A DNA stretch of 64,000 bases from Lingula anatina. Its lineage: Eukaryota > Brachiopoda > Lingulata > Lingulida > Lingulidae. The DNA lies in contig NW_019775525.1 in assembly GCF_001039355.2 (NCBI RefSeq), forward strand, positions 474,728 through 538,727, given 5' to 3'. The notes under the pieces are model-generated. The model did not search any database. It saw only the letters and a program-made list of their open reading frames with translations, and was not told the DNA's origin. A program made the position numbers and the translations under genes. Positions 1 through 12,228 of the stretch are shown one piece after another; within the stretch, counting starts at the first letter, position 1, and the number at the start of each line of letters is the position of its first letter.

Positions 1-2
1 AT

Positions 3-362
3 CAGCTCTGTAACTCCTGCACGAACTACGCTGAGTGCTTGAACAACGTGTTCACGCGACGTAGCTGCGCTTCGGGGACCGTTTTTGATGACGTCAGCAA
101 AACCTGCGTTCAACCCTGGTTGGCCACCACGTGCTATTTAACCTACGAAGACCAGCGAAACATGTGCGAGTATTACTACAACGAAGATAAAGATAGGAAC
201 TTCTGCAACAAGTATAATTCTTTCTTTAAGGGCATTTGTGATTCTAACATTTATCCTAAAACTTCACAAAAGTGTAATTCGTACACATCTAGGCCCGGGT
301 TCGCCATCTGGAATAGCGGTACTTTTGAATGGTTTTGGGGTGTTGTTTTTTGGAATGGTTAA
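3..362 (+). CDS. 3' exon of a cysteine-rich CBM14-like secreted protein (partial, cut by window start)
   Basis: The frame is open from base 3 and ends at a TAA at 360-362. It encodes about 119 residues rich in Cys and aromatics. It aligns along its length with the C-terminal tail of the gene at 3,444-8,212: both carry QLC-x-SC-x-NY, a C-x5-G-x-V/F-x-D-x2-KTCV-x-PW block, CYLTY-x-D-R, YYN and GICD-x2-YP motifs. The block resembles a peritrophin-A/CBM14 chitin-binding core, though I assign this by eye. This copy runs about 28 residues longer after the shared region, with an aromatic tail. A polyadenylation signal AATAAA follows at 779-784. Upstream exons lie outside the window, so I cannot say whether it also carries the Ly6-like and Lys/Gly-rich parts of its neighbour. 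The two paralogues are convergent. Confidence 0.7.
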   Translation, partial: QLCNSCTNYAECLNNVFTRRSCASGTVFDDVSKTCVQPWLATTCYLTYEDQRNMCEYYYNEDKDRNFCNKYNSFFKGICDSNIYPKTSQKCNSYTSRPGFAIWNSGTFEWFWGVVFWNG

Positions 363-3300
363 AATCCATATAAATTCATAATTTCACTTTTTATGTGAAT
401 GGCCACGCATTTGCTATCTGGAATAGCAGTTAACAAGGACGTCCTGTATAACGGTAGTTCTTACTTGTTAGTAGAAACCAACTACGTAGATCATTGGTTG
501 GGTATTATATGGATGCTACCGACAAAATGTTATCCCCTGGATTTATGATTTTTATAAAATAGCTTTCTCCAAATGTTAATATCTTTCAGCATTCATTACA
601 TAAAGGAAATCAAATTTTCTAACGTTTTATTTACAGTTATTTGCTTACCATCAGCGGACAAAAAGAATAGACTCAACTTTGAACAAATGAAGTGGTTTTT
701 CATTCATAATAGTTTACAAATACACCGATTTATTTTTAACTTATCGGGGTTGAAAGCTGTTGTATTTATTGTCTTGTAAATAAAAGTTAATTTATATCTG
801 GAATTTGATTTTTTTAAATCTTAAATCGCTTACTTTTCTTTACTTGTATGAAAAAGAATGTTTCTTAACTTGGATCGGGGTACCCGTTTTCTAAAATCTC
901 CATCACTCGATTTTGTTACTTCTTGGACAGATAGAAGGGCATTTGGTAAAGAATGCCTCTTATCCGGCTTTTCTATCTAACTGTTTTGTTAGCAGCTATT
1001 ATTGTCATTATGCAAATCGTTGCTTTTCACGCCTGCTGATCAGGGGCAATTTCCCAGTATACTTAAAAACTCAGGGTGTAAAGAAAAAACGATGACACCC
1101 TTTTCATTTTTTATATTCTAATTATATTGTCAAGAATAAATACTGATTATGCACAATAACGGCGATTAATTATTGATACCGGCCTAAATAAGATATTCTT
1201 ATGGTTTTCCTATGAAATGATAAAAGTACCGGGATATGATTTCGTTTTTTTAGAGCTTTAAACACTGTTTCACGCCGATCTAGTCCTTATCACCCTGGGT
1301 TTAAGAGACAAAAGACTCTATAACTCATACACGCTAAACCTCATGCCAGGGCTGAATAAAAAGAGTTTCCCGTAGTTCGAAATTCAGGGTGGGTGTACGC
1401 TGTAGTTTAATCCTGTGAACCTAATTTACCGAATAAAACGATTGGGTTTTGATAAAACGCACGACAAAGCGTTGGCATCTCTTATCTGTCATGTGGGTTT
1501 CTCGTTTAAGGAAATTATGTTTAGTGTTAAGCTTGTGTCCTTTGTAAGTGATGTGATTATATTTATATTCATGACAATAAAACCGCAGGTAAGGTCTTGT
1601 GCCTGGAGAATAATATTTGGAGAATAAAGTGAGTGAGCAAAAAAAGGAAAAAAAGGATAAGGCATTTTGCACTATCTTGATATTCTTTTTCATTTTATCT
1701 TTCACTTCAAAATATCTTTAAAGAAAAAAAGTAAATTGCGACATTATGTATCTGATCAACCGTATTATCATAAATAAATAAACGCTTGTCAAAAGATCGT
1801 GCTACAAGACAAAAGATAATTAGCTATTGACCAATCAAATGAGAACATTATGATTGATATTAGATGGAATGAATTGGTTCTAATTTATTTATTGATTTAT
1901 TTATTGTCTAATTCTCTTCTTTTGTTGTAATCCAGATTTATTTGTACTGGTGGCCGTCATACTACACATCTAGGTCTTAAATTGTGACAAGCTGTGCTCT
2001 CTTCTTTTGGATATCAACATATCACACTGATGGATACAGTACAGCTACTGCGCGGTTTCCTTATAGATATCATCTTGTTATTACTCAGGGGACGATTTAG
2101 TGGGAAAAGTGGCCTGCGTTGTCGCCTGTACGTGCCATATTAAGATAACGGGTAATAATAGGTATTCACAGCGCAATTTTCATATATATGTATTATTTGA
2201 GCGCTTACCCTCCACGAACATATTAACATATGAAATATTTTCATCGCATTTGTTTATGAAAGCCAAATGCCTGACAGAAGATTGATGTCAACGACTTTGG
2301 CCTGGTCGAAGTGACCTATATATAGAATAGAGGTGAATGGTTCTCTGCGCTTTTGAAAATGTTTCAAAATCATAATTCCATGACTAAATATACTGCAAAG
2401 GCTGTTTTCTCAATTCCGACCTTAAAAATGATGATCTCATAAAAGGGAAAAGTATGGAAAAGAAAAGAACACACACCCGACCCCAATCTTTATCTCTAAA
2501 ATGTCAGGAGGACATGGTGATATAGAGGAATCACGATTATTCGTTCATAATTAAATTACTTAATTGCTTAAAAGGATACAAAGCGTCTAATCCAATTGTA
2601 GAGACAAGTTTGAAAATAATTCGTTAATAGGGGTAATGTTTTTTTTTTCTCTAGAAAAATTAGATCTAATTTTGGCGTAAAATATCCGCTTAGAATACCT
2701 TTATGCATGGTCTTATTGTATGTAACAAACATACGATGGATTTTTAAATATTCCGTGGCTTAATCCATTCGTTAATGCAAGCCAATTAAAGTAAGATTAT
2801 TGAAACTTCAATGCTACAGAAGAGCGAGGCGTTTCACAGTTTTTCAAATACGCTACTTTCAAAGCAGTATATTGCACTACAAGTAGACACTGTTTTTTGG
2901 GCATTCATGCTCATATGCAGTATTTGACATTATCAGAAATCTTAAAATTTCCATGAAAAAGAACAAAGACTTTGTTAAAACCTTTAATCATTCAATAAAT
3001 ATTAAATATAAAATTATGTACACGTTTCTTGGTTCTCAGAACTATGACAATCTTGAACTAAATAGTGACTTTTATAAAAACGGCTTCAATATAGAAATCA
3101 TGATCGACACGATGACGCACTATTTATTATAGCAGATCAAAAGGGTACATTTTACTTTGACGGACTGTATGATCAAGCTGACTTTGAGGTGTTTGCGGAT
3201 GTGTCCGTTGAATTAATTTGGCATACCGAGTACTCCACACAATGAAGACACAATACCAAGCAATTCGAGACAGAAAAAGCGTGTGGATTTTTACCTGAAT

Positions 3301-3443
3301 TTCACAACCAAAATCAATTCAACGTTTTATTTGTGCCAAATCGTAAGATATTACTTAATCAGTGTAGTCTTTAAAAGTTCTGTAAAAGTTGTATTTCCAA
3401 AATATTTGTTGGCAAAAAGGAGTTCATATCTCTCAGTCGAAAT
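363..3443. other. 3' UTR and intergenic region
   Basis: AT-rich DNA between two convergent paralogues. The first about 420 bases are probably the 3' UTR of the upstream gene, ending near the AATAAA at 779-784. The remaining short open frames have no recognisable domains, no splice-site support and no bias. I see no RNA gene or clear repeat here. Confidence 0.5.
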
Positions 3444-6400
3444 CTAATTTCCAGCGCATCTTCCCGAGTATGGATACAGAGACGCATCACATATCCCGGT
3501 GAAATAATTCTGATAAAACGCACAAAAACTGGACACCTCCTGGTTGTAATAATGATCACAGATTGTCCTCCTGTCCGAGTAAGTTAAGTAGCAGGACGCC
3601 ATGGGGGACTCTTCCCAAGGGTAGACGCACGTTTTCGTGAAATCATTCCAAACCAATCCCGGAGTGCAACTTCGGAACCGGAAGTTTTCCATCTCGCACG
3701 TGACGTAGTTGACGCAGGAGTCACACAGCTGGTAGTTGCCATTGTGTCTGCGCTTGCAAGCTTTTGCCGGGTCGTTCATGATAGAACTGGTGTAGGGAGG
3801 AAGAGCAAAGTCCGTCGGACACTTGAGGTCGCCACAGTAGGAGCAAATCTGAGTGACGTCATAGGGATCGTTTCCGCTCGTCTGCCTTTTCCCGCGCCTT
3901 GGTTTATTGGGAAGTGCGCCAAGGCCAAAGAACGGCAAAGCACCATTTAGAACTGGACCTATGACATTCCCGTTGAGAAACGAAGATGAGAAATCAACTT
4001 TAGCTTGACCTTGACCTCGACCTCGACCCTGACCTTTGCCCTTGTCCTGCCCTTTGCCCCTGTCCTGCCCTTTACCCTTGCCTTTGCCTTTACCCTTGCC
4101 TTTTCCTGGTTTGGGTTTTTCATTTTTCTTAGGTGGCAACAGTGGTCTTTCAAGTTGGTTGCCATTTTCTTCTTCCTCGTCTTCCTTTTGTTGCTGCAAG
4201 GCTATTTCCAAAGATATCAAATCTTCTTTGCTGATTTCCGCCATCTCACGTTGCTCTGTTTAATAAAAGACCAAGCTTTCAATTCTACATTTAAAAGGAA
4301 AATGATAAACCCATTTTTCAAATATACGTTCTATATTCTATTATATCAGGGCCTAAATTTTATTACCCAAATGTTTAATACAGCGAATGGATACTCTTGT
4401 CAATTTATTCGCTGCACGAGAAGCTTAAATATCAAATACAACTCTTAAGAATGCTGAGACCAAGGTATAAAAGCACTAAGGTTATCTTTCTTCCTTTTAT
4501 CAATAAAATATGGCTTACTAGGAGGTTTTATAACATCTTCCACCAATTTCGCTGTGTCTTCCTTCATTCGAAATTGGCCGCCAAGGTCGCCTACGGATTT
4601 CCCATTGCAGTTATCAGTATTGCAGACGCAGAGTGCCAAAAGGCGTCCATCTTTGTTGTCTTTGACGGCACACCCTCCTCGGCTAGGAACCCGGATGCTG
4701 AGGTCGTCTGCTCGCCCTCTGGTTACCACAGATGTTCCGTTGAAGACTGAAATTATGCAAAAATGGTTGTAAATGCGGTGTTAGGTTTAAAATGGACGAC
4801 AAAGTGGTAATCATTGAGATACCCTCCTTCTATCGCTGTTGGCGGAAGAAAAAAGTTAAATTGTGGATTTTAAGTTTATCACGTTACTGAGAGAACAGTT
4901 TCATTAGCTCTGTATGTATCAATTCAAATTATTGTTTTTCTTTTTATCAAGAGCTTGTAAAATCCTGGTCAATTGCCCCTATCACTGGCCTTGTGTTGTA
5001 ACTGTTACATCCTCATTTTCATTCCAGGTGAAATGACCCTAGTCATTTACTCCCTGATGATGGTGACTGACAGTCACAGAAATATTGGAGGTAATACCCA
5101 CATATTTTACAAGCTCTTGATAAAAAGAAAAACAATAATTTGAATATCACGTTACTGATATCAGTCTACGTTCGTATAAAAGGGGAGGGGCAAAATGATA
5201 ATGTTATTCACCCGGCTTGGAAATCAAACCACTGAAACGGTTTTGAATTCACCCCATATATGAGTGAAAATACTGCATTGTAGCTGAAAGTAATGTAGCA
5301 AAATAAATGGCGTCTGTCAAACTTTTAATGGAATTAATACCAAGACAGCGTGAACATGCAAGATGGCCTTGATAAGGACAAAATGGCTGTTGCAATGACG
5401 AGGTGCAAAATTCATTTCAGCGCAAATAACAGTCCAGAGATTCTCCGAAAATATAGTGACCTGTCGAGATAAAGTGCTGTCATTATGTTCACTTATTTAT
5501 TGAGGACGATTACTTTTATATGTTTCTTCCCGATATGCATCTAATACACTTACGTACTAGCACTTATGTTAATGAACGCCAGTACCGTTTAATTCCCTCC
5601 TAAATCTTGGTTGTCTTCAATTCAGCGTCAAAATTATTTCGTGACTTAAGTTCATTAAGACTTAAACAGTGGACTCAGTCGCCTTTGCATTAGATTTATC
5701 ATTAAACGACGATGACGGCATCAGATTATTATCTATAGACGCTATATCTAGGCACGCGCCAGGGCATGAAAGAACCGACGATGAGCAATCCACAGAAAGT
5801 AATTAAAAAATAATTAAAGTATCATCCCAAAAGTCAACAGATTTCTCATTTAGATAAGTATCTCTTTTAGTTATGAATGTCTTACATTACAGAGATAATA
5901 ATTTTACCATATCAATCAATAAGTTAAGCGTTTAATGAAAATGGATATTTGGTTGTTGACAGGGTAACAATTATTCCTATGTTGAGAAATTGCCACTGAT
6001 TAAATAAATATATCAACATTGGCCTAATGTCTGTCGTTATTCATTTAAAGTTGATTTTTTAAGTACGATGATCTTTTATTCCCAGAACANNNNNNNNNNN
6101 NNNNNNNNNNNNNNNNNNNNNNNNNNNNNNNNNNNNNNNNNNNNNNNNNNNNNNNNNNNNNNNNNNNNNNNNNNNNNNNNNNNNNNNNNNNNNNNNNNNN
6201 NNNNNNNNNNNNNNNNNNNNNNNNNNNNNNNNNNNNNNNNNNNNNNNNNNNNNNNNNNNNNNNNNNNNNNNNNNNNNNNNNNNNNNNNNNNNNNNNNNNN
6301 NNNNNNNNNNNNNNNNNNNNNNNNNNNNNNNNNNNNNNNNNNNNNNNNNNNNNNNNNNNNNNNNNNNNNNNNNNNNNNNNNNNNNNNNNNNNNNNNNNNN

Positions 6401-8212
6401 NNNNNNNNNNNNNNNNNNNNNNNNNNNNNNNNNNNNNNNNNNNNNNNNNNNNNNNNNNNNNNNNNNNNNNNNNNNNNNNNNNNNNNNNNNNNNNNNNNNN
6501 NNNNNNNNNAGCTCTTGATAAAAAGAAAAACAATAATTTGAATATCACGTTACTGATATCAGTCTACGTTCGTATAAAAGGGGAGGGGCAAAATGATAAT
6601 GTTATTCACCCGGCTTGGAAATCAAACCACTGAAACGGTTTTGAATTCACCCCATATATGAGTGAAAATACTGCATTGTAGCTGAAAGTAATGTAGCAAA
6701 ATAAATGGCGTCTGTCAAACTTTTAATGGAATTAATACCAAGACAGCGTGAACATGCAAGATGGCCTTGATAAGGACAAAATGGCTGTTGCAATGACGAG
6801 GTGCAAAATTCATTTCAGCGCAAATAACAGTCCAGAGATTCTCCGAAAATATAGTGACCTGTCGAGATAAAGTGCTGTCATTATGTTCACTTATTTATTG
6901 AGGACGATTACTTTTATATGTTTCTTCCCGATATGCATCTAATACACTTACGTACTAGCACTTATGTTAATGAACGCCAGTACCGTTTAATTCCCTCCTA
7001 AATCTTGGTTGTCTTCAATTCAGCGTCAAAATTATTTCGTGACTTAAGTTCATTAAGACTTAAACAGTGGACTCAGTCGCCTTTGCATTAGATTTATCAT
7101 TAAACGACGATGACGGCATCAGATTATTATCTATAGACGCTATATCTAGGCACGCGCCAGGGCATGAAAGAACCGACGATGAGCAATCCACAGAAAGTAA
7201 TTAAAAAATAATTAAAGTATCATCCCAAAAGTCAACAGATTTCTCATTTAGATAAGTATCTCTTTTAGTTATGAATGTCTTACATTACAGAGATAATAAT
7301 TTTACCATATCAATCAATAAGTTAAGCGTTTAATGAAAATGGATATTTGGTTGTTGACAGGGTAACAATTATTCCTATGTTGAGAAATTGCCACTGATTA
7401 AATAAATATATCAACATTGGCCTAATGTCTGTCGTTATTCATTTAAAGTTGATTTTTTAAGTACGATGATCTTTTATTCCCAGAACAGAAAGTTTTTCAA
7501 AAACATGAAACCAAACGTTTACGTATACTCCCCTTGATTAAAGAACTTACAGAAAAAATATAAATGATCTACTTACGATTCATTTCCTTCATGACATAGC
7601 AGTATTTGGTAGCTCTCGTCGTGCCGATATCTTGGTCGTGGTCCGGAATGGCTGTCTCTGTGCACCTGGGGTGCCATGTGGAGTCACACTCCATACACAG
7701 CGGACCACGACGGGTCTGCACTTGCCAGGCAGACGGCCAGAAAACTGTTGGACAAGAAATAGGAAATAGGAAACCCATTATTTCTTTTGCTCTATGCTTT
7801 AACGGATTCATATTCGACAATTTAAAATGACATCCTTTTTAGTTTCCTTTTCTTTAGTCGAATGTATATCTCAATAAGTGCATTATCTGGGGCATTCTAA
7901 TTAAAACTTTGAAATGATAAAATATAAAAAGAATTAAAAAATAAATATATAGGTCTACCAATCTTTTTTTAAAAATAGTCTTGCTAAAAACTTAATTCAG
8001 TTCAGTTTTTTCAATTGTTGTTTTATTTTATAAAAAGTTACGGGCAACGCCCCCTCTTCAAAAGCCTCCTCGACAGCTTGTAGTTACGACATTGCCTGTT
8101 CGTTTAAATATTTGTTACAGTAGGCCTACTTACATCCGTTACCGAAAAAGGGTTCTCCAGGTTGTACCAGACACAGTCCAAGAACCACAACAGCTAATAC
8201 TGTGGACGCCAT
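3444..8212 (-). CDS. Secreted Ly6/uPAR-like, Lys/Gly-rich, CBM14-like proprotein (4 exons, 428 aa)
   Basis: Exons, in order: 8134-8212, 7577-7744, 4519-4746, 3444-4255. Phases match at every junction and the total is 1,287 nt. Residues 1-19 or so are a signal peptide (starts MASTVLAVVVLGLCLV). Residues 43-130 hold eight Cys ending in CVCNTDNCN, the closing signature of Ly6/uPAR (LU) three-finger domains. Residues about 164-190 are acidic and possibly helical, and 203-244 are Lys/Gly repeats. RGKR at 279-282 is a furin-type site. Residues 283-428 form a Cys-rich region with a CBM14/peritrophin-like core and share the tail of the gene at the window start. Without the 4519 donor, exon 3 would run on to a stop at 4445, giving a shorter 182-aa Ly6-only form. 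I prefer the longer form because the GTAAGC donor and AAACAG acceptor join exactly in frame. Intron 2 contains a gap and an artefactual duplication. The role is unknown; an extracellular matrix, cuticle or shell role is only inference. Confidence 0.7.
4040..4122 (-). repeat. Lys-Gly coding microsatellite-like repeat
   Basis: Within exon 4 of the LU/CBM14-like gene, a degenerate 6-base repeat encodes alternating Lys-Gly, with some Gln, Arg and Asp. It lies between the acidic segment and the furin-type site. Such tracts are prone to length variation. The strongly basic stretch could bind an acidic polymer, but that is inference. Confidence 0.75.
4921..5143. mobile_element. MITE-like element with about 42-bp terminal inverted repeats
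   Basis: The left arm at about 4,922-4,963 (core TTTTTATCAAGAGCTTG) is repeated in inverted orientation at about 5,102-5,143. A 14-base direct repeat (TATCACGTTACTGA) occurs at about 4,876 and 5,144, close to each side. No coding capacity. It lies in intron 2 of the LU/CBM14-like gene. The family is not recognised. Confidence 0.6.
5112..6089. repeat. Direct duplicate, copy 1 (probable assembly artefact)
   Basis: This 978-base segment reads the same as 6,510-7,487, and only a 420-base N gap (6,090-6,509) separates them. Identity with no visible differences next to a gap suggests the same locus was placed twice, rather than an old duplication. It is intronic, so the gene model is unaffected. 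Confidence 0.85.
6510..7487. repeat. Direct duplicate, copy 2 (probable assembly artefact)
   Basis: Second copy of 5,112-6,089, starting immediately after the N gap, inside the right arm of the inverted repeat at 5,102-5,143. The sequence continues uniquely after 7,487 to the next exon of the LU/CBM14-like gene. Confidence 0.85.
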
Positions 8213-9607
8213 CTGCCTTTGAATCTGAAATTCATATAGATAATTGAAAAATAACTGTTGAGAGGCCACCGTGTTGAGTTTACGCATGATCACTTATGTG
8301 TAACCGTTGGTGCTATTTTAAGGCGGTATCATATGAAATATAAAGATGTATTCAAAAACGGGGTGGACACGGTCCGAAACAACAAAACTGTTAACCCAAT
8401 GAGATAAGTTAATTCTTACATATCTCCACTACCTCTCACATACGGGGGAGGTTGGGAAGGGGGGTATTTCCAAAAACGTCTTAAACACTTGGGCTGAGCT
8501 TAGACAGCTACATATAAAATAGAATACCCGGCTAAGTAAAGTCCACATTGCGATCTATTGCTCTAAGAGCTGAATTTTTAGAGAAGAATTAGAATGATTG
8601 CCCCGGAATAAATGATAATGACATGCCTAAATGCTGTCACCAGTGATTGGAAAAAACTTTTATCAAGCCACTCTCTATTTGCTCAAATGGCTTACTATGC
8701 TTATATTATTGATAACGCAACTAAAGTGAATTTTAGCCCAAAATGACTTACGACATTTTATTAAACACGCACCGACATTTTAACTGTATCAAATCAGTGT
8801 GAAAAGATGCGCTAATGGTTAAGTGTTTTTATTGACCTCTCTCTAATATAATTTGTATCTGTTATGATTCCAAAATATTTCTAGTAGCCTAATTTCAAGA
8901 CAGTATCCATATCACAACAACTCAATCGGGACACAGACTAATCCAAATATATGAAACAATACTGTCTGATTCTGCATATTCCATCTAATATATTTGTCTA
9001 AACCATATAAAGATATCATGACATTTCCTAGGAGTAATTATTTTCCCCGACTTACCTCCTCAAGGAGTCTTCCACTTCTGTTAAGCGCAACCCAGCAAGC
9101 CGCAGAACTGCCTTTACCACAACCCACCAGGAAAACGCGAAATCCCCACATGGAATCCTGGCCGTGACGTCACACTCGTTATCTCTTTTTACCGTCACGA
9201 CCCCTCGTGCCTTCCCGCATAAATTAACATACATTTATGTCGGCTGTGGTGTTGCAAGCACAGTGTAACGATTAAAATACGACCATCGCACCGCATGAGT
9301 CACGGACACGTCATATCATTTGTGGTGGTCTTTGTGGTGATTTAATACCCGGGACGTGTACATAGACATTAAAATACTTGTCTGTGTCAAATTGGCGTTC
9401 TTTTATATCTGGAGATTAACGGATGAATTAGTTTTTAATGCAGTGTATTCACGCGTGGTTGATTCAAACTTTTCTATTCAAAGAATTATATGCAAATACA
9501 ATCCCTCCTTTTTATTTTGTCATTTTTTTTTTTCAAAATAAAATTTCAGATCCAGACTTCGTCCGCTAACTGCGCGTTGAAAGATTTCTAGGACAAAGCG
9601 CATGCAC
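8213..9607. other. Upstream region of the LU/CBM14-like gene
   Basis: This holds the 5' flank of the minus-strand gene starting at 8,212. I see no further exon, no strong core promoter that I can place, and no RNA gene. Short open frames at 9,052-9,234 and 9,356-9,541 have no recognisable features. Confidence 0.4.
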
Positions 9608-9959
9608 TTAACACAGGACGGCGTCCTTTTTGTGTCCTTTGTGCGACCATGAAACTGCCTAGGTCGCCGTTGGACTCTCCAACAACGCACGGTGATCTCA
9701 ACGATCGCACACTGAAGTTCAAGAATCGCCAAGGACCCTAAAAACGCGGTAGAGTTTGGTCCCTACAACTTCGATATGGGACGCTCAAAGGACGCACAAG
9801 CATCGCTTTGGTTGCGCAGTGGTCAGCACGGAAAATATTATATTTTTCACTCTCAAAGGGACCGGGCTAGGGAAATCTGAGGGTAAAAGCTACTATAGGT
9901 CTTATATACTGCAGGTCTTATATAGCAGAAACGACGCCGTCCAGTGTAAAGGGGGCTTA
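9608..9959. mobile_element. Inverted-repeat element, GGACGGCGTCC family, copy 1
   Basis: The left end reads ACACAGGACGGCGTCC and the right end GACGCCGTCCAGTGTAAAG, which are inverted copies of each other. A shorter relative with the same ends lies at 13,321-13,530, and the two share interior words such as CACAAGCATC-x-CTTTGGTTGC. No transposase is encoded, so it looks like a non-autonomous DNA transposon. Confidence 0.6.
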
Positions 9960-10589
9960 AGAAACCGCCCCGTTCACCCACCACATTGTAATTCTGCACC
10001 TTTGCTGAAAGTAATGGAGTACCCTTACGTTGTGGGGACGTTACGCGTAGGTTTTAAACCATGAGTAGTTTCTTTTTCACCGTAAGAAAAGGGTTTATGA
10101 AATGAAAAGAAACAACACGTAATTATTAGCAAAAACAACCACTTCCGTTCTATTTCTAAAACCGCATGTTATCAAAGCAATAAATATGGTATAACTTGGG
10201 GGGATACTTTATTATATCAAACAGAAATTGTTATAGTATTGGCTGTCCTATTAAAAATATGTTTGCAACAAAATTCAGTCATCATATTAATTGGCGATAC
10301 TTAAAAGAGAATGAGACATTTTTAAGGGAAACACGAAAAATAATTGCAATTTCCATTCCTATGCCATTCATATAAAAGATAAATTTCTTCTTCTACTAAT
10401 AGTCCTAGAACTGACGGTACTTTCTAATCTCTTTACCAAAGATTTGTTACATAAATTGACGTTTTTTTGACCGTGTATGCTCCCAAATTATGGACTCACC
10501 ATCTACGAATATTTAAGATGCCACATTGACTTTAATAGTATCAGAGTCTCATTTGAAAAAAGCATTTTTTATATTTTAGTTTCCAATTC

Positions 10590-12228
10590 TTAAAGCGTGC
10601 TTTGTAAGGCAAGTAAAGCGTAATGGCACCGACACATCTAGCAAAAAGCACTAACGTATAAGAAAAAAATGTCCATACGCAGACTTAGGCAAGGGGTTCG
10701 TACGAATTACGTACTCAGGACGAACGCGTATACTCAGGCACACGTTGGTGTGCGCACCTGGAGGGAGCATGTTCTAAAACAATTCCATACGCTACTTCTA
10801 ATTCCATTTTAATAAGGGCGATTTCATATGCTCAGAGTTGTGAACATAATCGATGCCACATACGATACGCAAATTTTCACATGCACGTCATTCCGCTAGT
10901 TGTGACGGAGTCTTAAAGTACAACTAACCACCAGAATACATTTAAATGAGACTAAAATGGAGCGATACTATTCACAACCATCTTTTCCATATCGGGGCCA
11001 TTATCTTAGTACTAGCACTAGCCTATAGGTGGCTCTAGTGAGGAAGAGCGAGTACAGCTGGTGGTGAGCGAATGCGGTAGGTGTGATTGTGCTTTAAAAG
11101 GCGGGGAAGATGAATGCGATCTGTGATATATTGCATACATCACTCGTTCAACATGTATTGATATTAATTAAGATGTTAAGAGACAGATAAAAACGTGTTG
11201 ATAACATAATACTGAAACACATTGGAAGTATATTAGTAGATTTTTTCATTAATAAATAGTTTTATATTGAATGCATTGAAGGATGTATAAATGTTATACA
11301 TTGTTACCCCCTCCACCCAAAAAATTATTTTTTCTAAAATAATATATATCTATATGCATCTATATACAACACCGTTGTATTAATTTTCGGATGATTATAA
11401 TATGTGTAACTCACAGCGTTCCGGCATAACTCGACATCCGACTATGTCGTCCACTTTTCGTGAACAAAAAAGCATAACAAACAACCTCACATCTTCAGTT
11501 CCTAATTAAAAAAATCACTCATTATCTACAATGTACACACTGCAATGCATATATGCTTTATCTAAATGGCATCAAGACTGATGGTTTAAATACTAATTGT
11601 TGTGCAATATTTACAGGTGAGGGTTTTCACTTATCAGATTTAATGCATTCAATTATGTTAAGCATACCTATATAGTGATTGATATAAAGCCACATGTATT
11701 TCAAGACAGGCAGACATGGAGAAAATTCTGAGATGCTAAAGATCCAGAGAACCAGCACTTCAAAATATCAGCAGGTCTTCCCAATTCTGTGCTGGTCCAA
11801 ACTCAATATTTTATTTCCGTTCGTCTATGTTTACACAGGATTTATTGCATGCATTGTATCCCCCCTCCCCCCAAAAAATAATAATAATCATAATAATGAA
11901 GATAATTGGCAGTTCAGAGAACCTGCGGTATCAGAAAATCTTGCAGGTCTGCTGACATTTCATTTCATGACTTGTCGGACAAGTTGTTCCTCCGTGTTTA
12001 GACACAAGCAAACTAAATGAAAAGATTCTTACAAAACACGTAATTGGGGGGGGGGGGGTTCACATCTGGCAACGGTCGCTAAAGACAAATACAGACTGTC
12101 ATTATAACAAGAAATACGGATAATAAAAGTGATTATGGTACACGAATTTTTGTTGTACCTTGGTCCGCGACCGGCAACATTCACACATGTAGGGCAACAG
12201 TACGGTACATTAAAATATATATGTATGC
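10590..12228. repeat. Orphan 3' flank of a galactosyltransferase duplication unit
   Basis: Blocks here match, in the same order, the DNA downstream of genes A and B. Examples are a block near 10,940-10,980 ending GATACTATTCACAAC, an ACAGCTGGTGGT-x-AGCGAATG block near 11,053, an ACAACCTCACATCTTCA block near 11,482 (matches 29,896), and a CTAATTGTT-x-TGCAATAT block near 11,595 (matches 30,769). No galactosyltransferase exon is found immediately upstream. The simplest reading is that a fourth tandem unit once sat here and lost its coding part. Confidence 0.55.

Noticed and set aside
4005-4448. 147-aa plus-strand open frame with repeated Leu/Phe/Thr
   Set aside because: Antisense shadow of the Lys/Gly repeat in the minus-strand gene.
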